NCBI GenBank assembly: GCA_030562195.1
Contig: CM060199.1
Location: 12,978,338-13,042,337, forward strand
Direction of reading: 5' to 3'
DNA length: 64,000 nt
Source of the DNA: Nipponacmea schrenckii
Lineage: Eukaryota; Mollusca; Gastropoda; Lottiidae
Shown here: positions 34,915 to 48,000 of the stretch, piece after piece
How positions within the stretch are numbered: position 1 is the stretch's first letter
Layout of the letters: every line of letters begins with the position of its first letter
Position numbers and translations under genes: made by a program
Notes under the pieces: model-generated
Told to the model about the DNA's origin: nothing
Seen by the model: the letters and a program-made list of their open reading frames with translations, nothing else
Database searches by the model: none

Positions 34915-36119
34915 ATATAAAGAATGATATGGCTGAAAATATGTAAATTGTATTTTATGCTTAGCCAAGCATTCCGTTTTACAGCTCATTTGTGAGCATA
35001 TTGAGTTTTTTTAAATCTAACTTAACATGACTGATACAGAGGGTAAATCTTTTTTTTGTAAACGGAGAGGGGGGGCGGGGCGTATAACGTCATGATAATC
35101 AAATCAAATCTAGTGACCGGCTTCGCAGGTCATTTCCATTCGTATGAAACACTGTGTATGAATAATAGTAGGGAATCGAGGGTTTTTCCTTCCTATGACC
35201 TCATATCAGTTCTACATAATACTTACATTTGTTATGCCAATGAGAACACGGAGAGTAAAAACAGCCCAGGGACTCCAAATAGCAGCTGAGTGAGTCAGTA
35301 TCGTCAACAATGACATGGTGAGAAAGAATGGTCCTACAGATCGTCTGATGCCATATCTTTTAAGTATTAAGCCGCTGATGAGTTGAGATGGGACATAACC
35401 CCAATATAAACCTCCTAGTATCAGCCCTTGGATATTTTTACTCCACACCAACTCTCCTTCCTATAATAACCAAAAGTTTTAAACTGAATTAAAAATATTA
35501 ATAATATAATTATGATTTATAAACAATGTACATATATATTAAAAATATCTAAAAGAAATGCCAACTGGACAAGACTGGATACCAAATAATCATAATCAAT
35601 AGGCGATTGGAAAATATACACGTTCTATAGCCTCTCTCTGAACCAGCTATTATGGACTCGGTACAATGAATGGCAACAGATCTCAAATGCTATATATGGT
35701 CTTTGACTCTAGCTCACGGCTTTTATTATCTCGAGAAAATTTTGGGTCATCGGCAGATGTACAGAAAAAAGACTTTTGATAGTCTGGTAAGTTGTAATGT
35801 CGATAGTTGGCGCTCGGCAAAAAATTAAAGTAATAAAATATCAATTAACTGACCTCTGATAATGTGGATTGACAAATGTTTTCTGATGGAACTTCATCTG
35901 ATAGGTTCCGATCCTGTTTGAAGATCTGAGACCAGAGACCCATGGTGGAGTTATTGGAGATGCTTTCCAGGTCTGCTTGATGTAAAAGATCAACTGCAGT
36001 GTGATTCACCATACAAACTATGGCCATACTCATGTTGCTTCTTTGTATATACAGATTTGCTCCTCCAAGAAAGCCTATGATCGTGATCTTCAATCTCATA
36101 GATTTCCACCATGGCGGGC
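29228..36119 (-). CDS. SLC17-family anion transporter (sialin/VGLUT-like), 5' exon missing
   Basis: Eight exons join in frame with GT-AG borders: 36119..35854, 35460..35227, 33460..33277, 32941..32805, 31113..30967, 30779..30653, 30043..29802 and 29380..29228 (TGA). They give about 495 residues, close to the family's usual size. SLC17 hallmarks in order: RLKITIIGFLGG then RSNMSMAIVCMVN (TM1), NIQGLILGGLYWGYVPSQL (TM2), GVTMP...WAPLDEKGRL (TM4/loop), DTPIKHPSI...EKAYI, LYLILNNLPLYMREIL, NGLSTMIPYI, and QWQKVFFLSSGILGFG (last helix). Members are 12-helix major-facilitator carriers of organic anions or phosphate, often in vesicles or lysosomes. The TM4 residues are atypical (see findings), so substrate and coupling cannot be assumed. 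The first exon shown starts mid-codon; its N-terminal partner was not located upstream. Confidence 0.9.
31250..31530. repeat. Purine-rich tract in SLC17 intron
   Basis: A strongly AG-rich stretch on the plus strand with GAAAGGAAA-, GGAGAG- and AGAAG-type words. The 86-codon minus-strand frame here is a by-product of that composition. Confidence 0.5.
33591..33990 (+). repeat. ~400-bp dispersed repeat, copy 2 (SLC17 intron)
   Basis: Same orientation and word order as 8044-8447. It lies in the intron between 35227 and 33460. Confidence 0.8.
34060..34700. other. Coding-like segment of unknown origin in SLC17 intron
   Basis: This intron segment is less AT-rich than its flanks and has long frames on both strands (34303-34524 and 34487-34690 plus; 34314-34060 minus). 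None joins in phase to SLC17 exons, and I recognise no protein. It begins just beyond the 33591-33990 repeat, so a decayed element or foreign fragment is possible. Confidence 0.35.
34845..34918. repeat. (AAAT)n microsatellite
   Basis: About 16 near-perfect AATA/AAAT tetranucleotide units in the SLC17 intron. Confidence 0.9.
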
Positions 36120-38950
36120 CTGAAAGCAGTATTAAGAAATTTATTTTGATCAATTTGATAAGACATTCCTGCTACTAAGTGGATGTATAATATACGTGAA
36201 AGTTATACGAACAACTTGGTTAGTTGACGAATTTCGGATATTTGCTGTAGATGATGTGCTTAATAAATATATTCCACAAGTCATTTTCATGAATGGCCCC
36301 ATGCTTATTAAATTAACTTGATTTGAGTCGATTGGATTCTCAAATTAGACAAATTATAAATGGAATTATAGATAATGAATATAATATGACAAAATGCTGT
36401 GGTCGGTGAACTAAGAAACCTGTCCAGGGGATAAAGCACTACGTGTTTACTAAGGTTAGAAATTGCTAGTGGGTAAGTTAAAGGATGGCCAACAATGAAA
36501 TGTATTGCTTCCTTATTTTCTGCACTTGTATTACACTCTCTGAATACATGGGCCCTCGTCACAAAAACCAACTATTCAACTGTTGAATATAGGTATATCT
36601 GTATAGGAAGGTGCACTTCGGTTAATTTTATTTTTTTTATAGTTTTTTTATTCATGTATAAACTTGCAATTAGTATATGATAGTATATAAAATAAGGGAG
36701 GCGTGAATCCTAATTTACACATATGCATTGTTTTCCCTATATATGTCTCGACTGTTACTCTACATGCTTGATTGATATATAACAGTGAGTAACTGAGCCA
36801 GATAATTATAAAACTATATTTGATTGTTGATAGTTAATTTTATCAAATGTTATCAAAATAATTACTCGTCGGGAAACAGGTGTTTCTGGTAAACTATAGC
36901 TTCATTCCAAAATGTTTAAGAAAAACTGTGAAATACTAAGAGTTAAACTGACTTAAAAAGAATGACATGATTTTAAAATGGGTCAAATGTATTACACTAT
37001 CAGCCACAGAAAAATCTTATAATTCTAGAGACCAAAACCAGGATATGTACTGTTGTCTCACATTTAATTCGAAGCGCTTTGACATATGTTCTCTTTTCTT
37101 AAATTGGCATGGTAGGTCAGACAGAGTTTTTTATACCCACCTTTTCATCGTGTATGTATTGTGCAAGAGAAACATTATTCCTTACCTTTATCAACGACCC
37201 CATCATTGCATTCCATTTCACTGTCAGAGAAAACAGGTTGTCCAGATTAAACGAGGAAAAAGTTTTCTAAATCAACGTAAAAATACAGATTGTCCAAAAA
37301 TAATACAGGCTTTCAGAATCAACGGAGATATAAAAATGTTTCAAATGAGAAATACTGGTTGTCCAAATCACGAAAAATCGGTTCTATTCAAAGAAATTGC
37401 AGATTGTCCAAATCAACAGATATAACACTGAAAACAATTGATAAAATAAAGGTACTAATCATCTGATAAACTAAAATTTTTCCAATCAACCAATAAACTT
37501 CTAAATCATCCGATAAAATACAGGTATTCAAAATCAACCGATAAATACAGGCTTCAAACTATCTTGAAAAAAATACAAAATTTCACAACCAAACAACAAT
37601 CATATGGGTTTTGTCCTTTGTCTTGTAATAAATATAAGACGCATGATATAACATTGTCACTTTACAAAATATAACGTGTCGACACTGGTCGGTAAAATCA
37701 CATGTAGTTCAGTTACTGATCGAGATATTGATTTTTAACATCTCCTGTTTATGTTATATTTCATAGAAATAGAGTTTTACGTCATCTTTATACGTTTGGA
37801 ATTGGGCGAATGGTATCATATGGAATTGTATGCCTAACTTATATTTATTTAGTTGTAACTATTTGTTGCTTAGGTCTTTTTCATAGTATATGTTTCAATT
37901 ACTCGATCGTGGTCTCTTGATTATGTGTTCGAGCCTAACATAGGTCATCTTTATGGTATGGTCATACCCCCTTCGTTCCATACAGAGCAACGTTTAACAT
38001 AATCTTTTGCTGGATTGTATCTAGCATTTCTTTTGTGCTTAAGTTACCTTATATAGATTTTGGTGGTATTTTCTTTTTATTCGACCATTTCAAATTTTGG
38101 TTTTGTAAATTTTATCGATTAGCAATAAAAATTAACCTGACTTCCGGAACAAGGAATTTGTTGACGGGTTCCATACAAATTGAACATGATTAATAATTGC
38201 CGGTCCTCCTTAGTTTATTTCAATTTGAAAAGGACGTACTAACTTTGATCCTAAAATGGGCTTGACAACACCATTTAAAAAAGGTTTAATTAATCGTGGA
38301 ATATGTATATATAATATACTACTGTGAAAAAAGATCGTGACACATTTCACTGCAGTTGGTGAATCATAAATTGCATAGCATTTTAAGTGTTAATAGTGAA
38401 CTATATAAGGACCGTGAAAAAGTAACCAGTTCCATATGTATTCTAATAAATTTTAAATGAAATCAGAGTATGCTAAACTATCGTGTTTAAATAGCTAAAA
38501 CTGTGCAATGAACAAAGGCAGATTTTTTTGGTAAGCTATTGACTTGAACATACCAACTATAAACTAGCTAGAGAAACTGTGCTTTCAGAGTTTTATCATT
38601 TTAATGTTGTAATTTTTTAGGTCAGTTGAAAGTTAGTTAGTAAAAGAGTGGTCGCAACACATGGTTTTGTACATTAATTTAGTATTTAATTAGGCCATGC
38701 CCTACTGTCACACCAAATCGTCCTTGACAAGTTTTGATAATGATAACTATAATCAATAGAATAGAAATATATTTAACAGCGACATCCCTGTAGTGTGTCT
38801 CTTATCATGCAGAATATGATAATAAAAAACGATAATGTATTGTATAATAAAAATACCATTATTAGTTTTGTGGACTCTCTGAAATGAATGATAAGATAAA
38901 GATTGCTACATATTTTTATCTCATTTTTATAATTATGTAAACTTTTACTC
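36120..38950. other. Intergenic region between SLC17 and lectin genes (head to head)
   Basis: It should contain the missing 5' exon and promoter of the SLC17 gene and the promoter of the lectin gene. Neither could be pinned down. It includes a degenerate ~35-bp tandem array at 37,225-37,560. The 152-codon plus-strand frame 36967-37425 overlaps that array and has no domain. Confidence 0.45.
37225..37560. repeat. Degenerate ~35-bp minisatellite
   Basis: Variants of AAATCAACCGATAAAATACA followed by GGTTGTCC/GATTGTCC recur about ten times with many substitutions. Confidence 0.6.
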
Positions 38951-39005
38951 ATGGATAGCTGCAATCTTCTCAAGGCTTTCACTTTTCTTTGTTTAGTCTC
39001 CTACG
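38951..39005 (+). CDS. Exon 1 of lectin gene: signal peptide
   Basis: ATG in an ACTCATGG context opens 18 codons: a short polar start, then a hydrophobic core (LLKAFTFLCLVSY). The donor TACG|GTAAGA leaves phase 1, which matches exon 2 starting at 40933 (giving V-Y-S-K-N-C-P). Cleavage is likely just before or within YVYSK. It is too short for an open-frame scan. Confidence 0.8.
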
Positions 39006-42000
39006 GTAAGATACGGTTTATCCTATCCTCACAGCAGTGGCTTTCGATTGAGTGAGATCATCTACGGTACTAAAAGTGTTGCCTCGTGCCGTCTTAAAAT
39101 AGAAGAGTGGCCAGGAATTCCAACCCGGCAAAGATAGCGATTGCTTTAACTTCTGTTAGTAATGAATGTAAATGTAGATGAACGGAATAAACAAGTTTAA
39201 TGTCCCTTTTTACAGTTGGAATCGAAAAAGTGTAGGATAAGGCCCAGGCAATTTTGTCCCTCCGTATTGTTAGTTCATGTCCTTGATGACATTTCTTGGC
39301 TTCTATTTGTCGTCAGAACATAACGTAAATAAGCGTGATCAGTGCAGTTAGGTGAAATCAATACAATGAGAGAAATCGATGGCTAAAATTATTTGTTATA
39401 TAATATCAAGAATCTGCATTCTAAATTATTCATAACATTCAGGGGTAGAAATCATGTTTTAAAATGTAAATTTAATACATCATGTTACAGGAGAATGTCT
39501 ACAGGAGAATGTAGTTAATTCGTAGACTTAATGTGGAAATTTTTGTCTCAATTCTTTCGAAAACAATTCTAACCAGATTTTTTATTGGATGACTTGTTCT
39601 TCTTAAACATTGTTACATTGAACGTATATATTTCTATATTCAGAAATGTCGGTCTATATTTCAGTATTCTTTATAAGTGTCTTACTATATTTCAATGTTC
39701 AGTATATAAAAAGAAATATCTGTCTAAATTTATCTATATTTCTCTGTTCTGCATATAGTAAGAAATATCTGTATATATTTCAGTATAAAGTTAAAACTGT
39801 CTGTCTGTTCATATTTCTCTGTTCTGTTCTGCATATAATAAGAAATATCTGTATATATTTCAGTATACAGTAAGAACTGTCTGTCCATATTTCTGTGTCA
39901 AGAATATAGTAAAGAATCGTTCGTTTTATAGTAGGAAATACCTGTATATATTTCAGTATAAAGTTAAAACTGTCTATCGATATTTCTGTGTCCAGAATGT
40001 AGTAAAGAATGCCTGTCTATATTTCAGTATACAGTTAAAACTGTCTATCTATATTTCTGTGTCCAGAATATAGTAAAGAATACCCGTCTATATTTCAGTA
40101 TACAGTTAAATCTGTCTATATATATTTCTGTGTCCAGAATATAGATAGACAGTTTTTAGACAGTTAAAACTGTCTATCTATATTTCTGTGTCCAGAATAT
40201 AGGAAAGAATGCCTGAAAACTGTCTATCGATATTTCTGTGTCCAGAATATAGTAAAGAATGCCTCTCTATATTTCAGTATACAGTTAAAACTGTCTATCG
40301 ATATTTCTGTGTCCAGAATATAGTAAAGAATGCCTGTCTATATTTCAGTATACAGTTAAAACTGTCTATCGATATTTCTGTGTCCAGAATATAGTAAAGA
40401 ATGCCTGTCTATCTTTCAGTATACAGTTAAAACTGTCTATCTATATTTCTGTGTGTAGTATATAAGTTAAGTAATAAATATCTGTCTATATTTCAGTATA
40501 CAATTAAAACTGTCTATCTATATTTCTGTGTTTAGTGTATAAATTAAATAAGAAATATCTGTCTATATTTCAGAATACAGTTAAAACTGTCTATCGATAT
40601 TTCTGTGTTCATAATAATATAGTAAGAATGCCTGTCTATATTTCAGTATGCAGTTAAAACTGTCTATCGATATTTCTGTGTTTAGTATAGTAAAAATTGC
40701 CTGTCTATATATTTCAGTATACAGTTAAAACTGTCTGTCCATATTTCTGTGTTGAGTATAGTAAGAAATGCCTGTCTATATATTTCAGTATACAGTAAGA
40801 AATGTCTGTCCATAGTTTTCTGTTCTGCATATAGTAAGAAATGCCTGTCTATATATTTCGGTATACAGTAAGAACTGTCTATCGATATTTCTCTGTTTAG
40901 TATATAATAAGAAATATCTGTCTATATTTCAGTATACAGTAAGAACTGTCCGTATGGTTGGTTCAATAGATACGGCTATTGTTATCTCATCACCAGGGAT
41001 AACGCTCAGAAATCGTGGCTGGAGGCGAGAATAAAATGTCAGTCTCTGAAAGCAGATCTTGTTGATATAACTTCCACAACTGAAAGGGTAATGGTTATAT
41101 TTATTTAAAGATGCGTGCTTAGATAAGAGGTTTATAAAAAGATTAACCTTTAGCTAACTGGTCTGTCATCCAAGTTAACCTGTGATAACCCCATGAGGTT
41201 CCTGGACATATTTGGAATATTTTTTAAATGGTTCGTACCTCCAATTGCACCACCAAATTTTGAAATATGAGAGATTTGCGCCAATGAGGATTCGACAAAC
41301 CTGTCGCATTTTGAATTTAGCGTAAACAATCAGTTCCTATTTTTACCCACTGCCACAGGTTGCAGGATGAAGACATTAGAGGTACAGTGAGTCTTGATAT
41401 TCCAGCCCATGCCCTTGTGTCTCAATTAAACTTGCGATCAATTATGCCGTAAAAAAATCACATAAAGGCCAAATTCCACATGGGCGATTAAAGTACTTAC
41501 GACCACAAAAAATTAATCGCATGGTTTTATCGCCAGAAAACTGAAATCGCAGGTAGTCGCATACTTTCCTACAAGAATTAATCGCATGTGGCTTCAGTGT
41601 CCACTTGTGCGACTAAATAAAGAATCGCAATGGTTGGGACAACACGTGATACAAATATTTACTTGAAAAGTGTGGTAAAAATTTTTACAGCGTTGACAGA
41701 TGCGACAAGAAAGTGAGGTAGGTCTCATGGTCTCACCAAAAAATGTACACTTGTCGCATGCTTTTTTCCTATTAATCGCATGTGATCGCACAGAAAGTTT
41801 AACTATTTAGTTTCCATTCTAACGATTATTTTTAATCGCATACTTTACACCATGCGACAAGCGACTTGCGATTAATTTTCACTTTAATCGCACAAGTGGA
41901 ATTTGGCCTTAAACAAAACTGATCGTAGTATTTTTCTAGCAACAGGGTCCAAAGTTATAGAAACTGTGCAAATCTCTTTAATATTAACAAGACAGGGCAT

Positions 42001-45000
42001 AAACCAATATGATGATATCACGCGTGGCACGAAAATCAATTAAAGAAAATTAATAGCAATAAGACGCCCTGCAGTCTTTGTATGTCTAATATTTGCGTCA
42101 TAAAATTCTGGATTATTTCGTAATTCATATAATAAAGTTAAAAAGCTTAAAAACGGCTTAAATATGAATTCATTCAAAAATATACTACATTCTCTATATA
42201 TCGGAAGTTTATGTATCTGTTGATACAGATATTTATTGTACCACATTGCAGGATTGGATTCTAAAAGCTACAAAAACTATTTCTAACGGCACAGGGTATT
42301 CTAATTGGTGGACAGGCATCAACGCAAGAGATGACAGTAAAACTTTCACCAGTGCTAATGGTTCGACTATCAATTTGGATATTCTGTGAGTACGCATGTT
42401 TGGAACCACAAAACAGGTTCAATATTGAGTATGTCAAAACGAAAAATAAAACAATTAAAACACTCAACAACATCTTCCTAACATCGGTATTGAAATATAT
42501 GCTACAAGGACACGGGGACAGTTGGAAGTCGCAAAAAAGAGTAGGCTAATGCCGATGTCCTTGCATTGCAAGTGCAAGTGTTGTCCCTCTTCGTTAGCCA
42601 TTCGTATGCGGGGTGTAAATGTTAAAGCGCCTTTTCTAGCCTATCTTAGTTGACACTTCCAATTTAATTACACCCTTGAGCTCATAGAAATGATGAATTG
42701 ATATTTCAGATCGAGTGTATGGCAGATTAACAGTAAAACACCGTCGAGTAAATTTCAATGTGTTATTATAAACAACCAACAATTAGCAGTCAGACCTTGT
42801 ACATCCTATTATCAGTCTATTTGTAAACGTCCACAAAGTAAGTTCCTTAAGTCTAGTGAACTTATATAAGTTATCTTTCTCCTATAGTTGGCTCCTATAC
42901 AATACCAAAGATTTTCTTCCAAATGTTACTATTTTGGATCGAAATCAGCTCTCTAAAATAAAATAAAATTGGGTCCCCCTCCTTTCCTTCTATTGAACTA
43001 ATGAATTGGCACACATTGTGCAGTGAAGAAATATTAGAATTAACATCAGTATTGGCCAAATATGTTTTATTGTTTTTTTTCTGAACGCAGCTTTGTTACT
43101 CATCATAAACAAATTGTAGAGTCGGTATTGAATGATTAAAAGGTACTATTTCGAAAAACCGGATTGATCAGAACCTTTTCTCATGTACCCCAGAAGGTTT
43201 TTACTGTATCTTTAGTCATTAACGTTCTACTATTGATCTACTATTTTCCAGACATACCACTGACGTGTGACGTAGATGGGGGCTGGAAACATTATAATGG
43301 TATGTGTTATAAACGATATGGTAAGGTAGAAACATATACAGACGGAATGTGAGTCTTTTTCTTCTTTTCTTCTTCTTTTCTTATCAGAAATTGGACTATT
43401 AGTAATAAAAAGCCATATTTCCTTATTATTCAAATAGAAGCATCTGAGCTGCATGAGCTTGTACCACCTGTAAATTAGTATGAATTAATCTGTCCAAAGG
43501 TTTGCTAAAGAAACAGCTTGTTATAAATTTCATAAAATGTATGATGTAACGAAAACTATTTCATTCACCAACAGAAAGCTGTGTGGACGGTCAAATGGAG
43601 GGACATTGCCTGTTATCCCAGATGATGACACCCAGCGAGCTCTGTATGATATGTCTAAGATTTATAATGGTAATGTGTGGACTGGCTTGAAAGCGGAACC
43701 ACAGGTATAGATCACAGTTTTACTTATTTGTATTTATTATTCATAGTACAGGAACAACATGTTCTCCGAAATTATGTTAATTAGGTTTGATGTCAACCCA
43801 ATGTCAACTTCTGAAAATTATTGGCTTCGAAATCAGATTCTTGTTGTACCTTGAAGAAAGATTTGAATCAACCTAACGCAGAAATCACTTAGCAGACGTC
43901 AATCTGACGAGTTTTTAACTACAATCGTTGAGAAATGAATTATCATTGACATGGATAAGAAGCGTGTTTAAATATCACATTCCTTAGGTTAATAACTGGA
44001 CGACACTTACCTCAACTCCGATGAGTATTTTTCAGGGTAATGAATATGAATCTACCGTTCTTTCTATATTAGTGATGGCATAAGGTAAAATAAAACCTGT
44101 AAATATCTAGTTCAAAAAGAAATAAACTGTGTTGTATTTTGTTTGTAGAAAGATGGTTATACGTTTAGATTCTCTAATGGCTCCCTGATCACCACATGGA
44201 ATAAATTGTACTGGTTCCCGAAACAACCAGGAAATTGGGTCAAGTATGTATATGTTCAGATGGTTTTGTCTTTTTTTCCGAACATGGGTTTTGCAGGTTA
44301 GCTATTGGGCTAATTCATCTGGCTTGTCATTCACGTCCATCTGGACTGAATTAGAACATATGACTGGTCCATCTGAGATGTCAGATCTGCTATCTTTGCC
44401 GTTGCAGTCCACTTAAAAGTATTTGTAGCCTCCGAATTTCTTCCTGGATGATTCGGAATGGTTATTAGACCCTTTGGCCACCAGTGATGTTAGCTGCTAC
44501 GTACTGGGATAGGAATTAGGGGTCAAGGTTGTAATGGTTTTAGCAATATCTTAAAGATTAGTTTTGTTTTTAAGGAACCATGTGAATGATACATGTGTAG
44601 AAATAAACAAACTTGGTAAAACATTTAAACAAGCATGGATAGCTGGGACATGTAAATCTAAGAAAATAGTTTTATGTCAGAGACCCGAAGGTACAGTACA
44701 GAACAGCTTATTTATCCAGGTTGAAAGTTTTGCAATTTTATATGACTTCAATATAAGCATGTTATAGTTTGCTGCACGCATGAGCTTTGACTTGTATGAA
44801 TTCCGAGCTGGCCCTGAAAGACCAGGCTTCAGTAAATCCGGGAAACCGGCACATCACACCTTACTTGGTTGGCCCACCAAATTTGTATTTGTATTTACTT
44901 TGTCCAGGTGTATGTGCAGATGGATGGTTTCAGTATGGTAGATATTGTTATCAATATAACTCTCCTGTTCTCTCCTTCAACCAAGCTGCTAAATACTGTC

Positions 45001-48000
45001 ATCAGCTCGGCGGGAATCTCTTCCGACCATACACGTACGTTTGTTTTATATACGAAATCATTACGTAACATCTATAACATTGTGATAATGCCAAGCGATT
45101 ATATCGGGAGGGTTCAGTCTAAAATATAATATTGGGTAATACTGCCAGTAAGGAATGGGCCGAATGATTGAAATAAGGGGCTCGTGGAGCATGCCCATCC
45201 CCATTTTTCCCATACCACATCAATTATCTTACAAGCGAAAACCTATACAATTTAGACTCTTGACAGTATGTTTGCAAATTTTCAGCAAGTATGCTCAGTC
45301 ATTTGTATCAAGTTACTTGAGGGATCAGAGAAAGAATGGTGTTCAAAGCTTCTGGATCGGAATTTCTGGTAACAAATTTACTCTTTTATCGTCTCTTCTT
45401 CTTTCCTAAGGTTGGGAGTAAGTCACGTGGATGTTTAAGAGAGGGTTGGATATTAAATCGAGAGGTATTTTAAGCTTGATTAAAGTAAATCGACAAAGAT
45501 TATGTAAATGTCGTTGTTCATGAACGTTTTACTGACCACATCGTTTCTGCCATAAGCACAATCGTCTTGGTTCCACAAATTTTACAGCCATGTCAGAGAG
45601 GTCTGAGACACCTCCTACAGCCTATAGCCTATTGGCAACTAGTCTACACCCATCTTGTTTTAGATTAAACAATCTGATAATAGATTTATTTCACAGACGT
45701 GGTAAATACGACAACGTGGAAATATTCGTATGGTGGCAATATCGGTAGATATTCAAACTGGGTCAAAAATGGTGGAAAGCACAGACAAGGCAAGAGAAGT
45801 TGTGTCTATATGTCCACGTGTAAGTACTGCTTCAGCATCTACATGTTTCATTATCCAGCCCTCATAAAGTTGAAGGTCTTTGTGGAAAATAACTACGATC
45901 GTTAATGAACGGAAATCCCCAAAATATCTGTGTTTAGTCCGAAATGCTATCTCAGGATGTTGGCTGCAGAATATCATCCCACATCTGCTTTTTACTACCA
46001 TAGGTGCAATGATTCGGTTGAGATAATGAAGTTCGCTAAATGTGGTTTGTTCAATTAATTCTTGTGATCGAGAGTAAATCGAAAGTTTAGTCGACTGTAT
46101 TTATATTTTCAGCTGATAAATCAGGATATTGGAGAACAACTACTAACTGTAACCTCCCAAAATCTTCTATCTGTCAAATCGATAGCAATATCCCCGTTAA
46201 ACAAATTACCCAACCTTCTTGTGAGTATTATAGCTGGGTGAATTTGGTAACTGCGGCGAAGTTATTCAAGAAGGGTGTTTTTCATACTCTGCACCAGAAT
46301 GCTTGTAGAATTGTAATCCTTTTGCACCTTCTGAGTTAAACATTAAATGTTGTTGGTTTTATGTCAATATTTGAAATAAATTTTATCCCGTAGATGTGTA
46401 TAAATGTGACAGAAAGTGGAAGGTACATGGTAATAGGTGTTATTATTTCTACAAGGATGGCAACAAGAATTTTTATGACTCTCAGTATTGGTGCCAGGGT
46501 AAGGGCGGGGATATGGCTGTAATACCAGACCAGGATACCCAAGATTTTATAACAGGTTGGTGCCATTCTCGTACCATATAAAACTGTCAATGTGGCAGAC
46601 TTATTGAACTTATTAAGGCCTTTGCATGCAGTATGATTTTATTCCACAAGAAAACTGTCACTGTAAACCAAGCTTTTGGACATGAAACGTTAACCAACCA
46701 TTTTTAGAGCTTGGCTTAAGGCTCAAACACAATATACTTCTTTGTAATTTTTGTATTCACCTTTGAAAGTTCTAACACCATAGCAACATCACGTTGAGGT
46801 CGATTCCTTCACATATTCCATCAAAATGTCAAATAAACCAAACGTATTTTTGTTTTGACGGCTTGGCGTGTATAAATAGCTTCTGTTTACGTCTCCTAGA
46901 TAATATAGACAACAAGGGCAAGTTCTGGATAGGTTTGATAGACATGGATACAGAGAACGCGTTCACGTGGATTGATACTGAAACTGACGTAAGTAACTCA
47001 TCTGTCAGTCCTTAAAACCCTAAACAAAAAGAAAGAAGCTGTAATAAACCATTACAAATAGAACTTGTTTGTGTACTAATACTTTTTTGTTTTTTTTAAG
47101 TTTTTCTCTTAAGCTCAAACAAATTCCTCTGAGCTGACTTTCTTTCATATTTAGGTTTGTTAACTGATCAAGTAACTGTTTTATTAGTTTTTATAAATCA
47201 AAATAAAACTCCAATAACATGATAGAGATCGTTGTATATAAAGGAACTCTCACACCATGATACTGACGTATAGTTGCGAACAAGAAAATCGGTTGAGTTG
47301 TGAGTTGCGTTCGGATTTCATTATTCGCAACAATAAGCAACTTATAATTGCTATAATGTGAGGGTTCCTTTAGTATATTGTATATCTGTGAACGATTAAG
47401 TATATGATATTTTCAGTATAACTATACCAACTGGATAAAAGGACAACCAGACAACTACAACGGCCAGGAAAACTGTGTCTCGGCCATCGGTAAAGGTAAC
47501 AATGAAGGGCGATGGAATGATGACCAATGCAGTAAAAAGTTGTATTTCATTTGTCAAAAAGATGCTGGTAAGTGACATTTTATATAATTCTACACTTATC
47601 TTTAGCGTTTCCTTTTGGTTTTCACATCCTTTTGCGATTATTTATTGTATATCAAAAAGAAAAACTCGAGAAGAATTTAGCATATTTTAAGAATGTTACC
47701 AACGTTTTAAATGAGTTTTTTTCTATCCATCGATGAGGATTGTTTCTTCCCTTCTGGAGATATATACCTTAATCTATATTAGGCATCTAAAATGAACTTG
47801 AAGTTATCTCCAACTTACCAAACAAGGTACTAGTGGTTACTGAAATGAACTACTTGTATCCTGATATAGACACTACTCTGTGTTATCTGAGCATTCCGAC
47901 ATTCTTCGTAATTCGACATTTATTTTCTGGTTGATTTCTATGTACTTACATATCAAATCCGGAGATTTCTCTCAGTAATGACAGGCTTATAATTAATAGA

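Noticed and set aside
36967..37425. 152-codon plus-strand frame
   Set aside because: Overlaps a degenerate ~35-bp tandem array; no domain, no splice partner in phase.
39646..40394. Open frames inside the minisatellite (39646-39873, 40209-40394)
   Set aside because: They are translations of the repeat unit, with no domain, and lie in intron 1.
39640..40935. Regularly spaced repeats that could suggest a CRISPR array
   Set aside because: Units are contiguous ~70-bp tandem copies without unique spacers, in an animal gene intron, and they merge into an exon.
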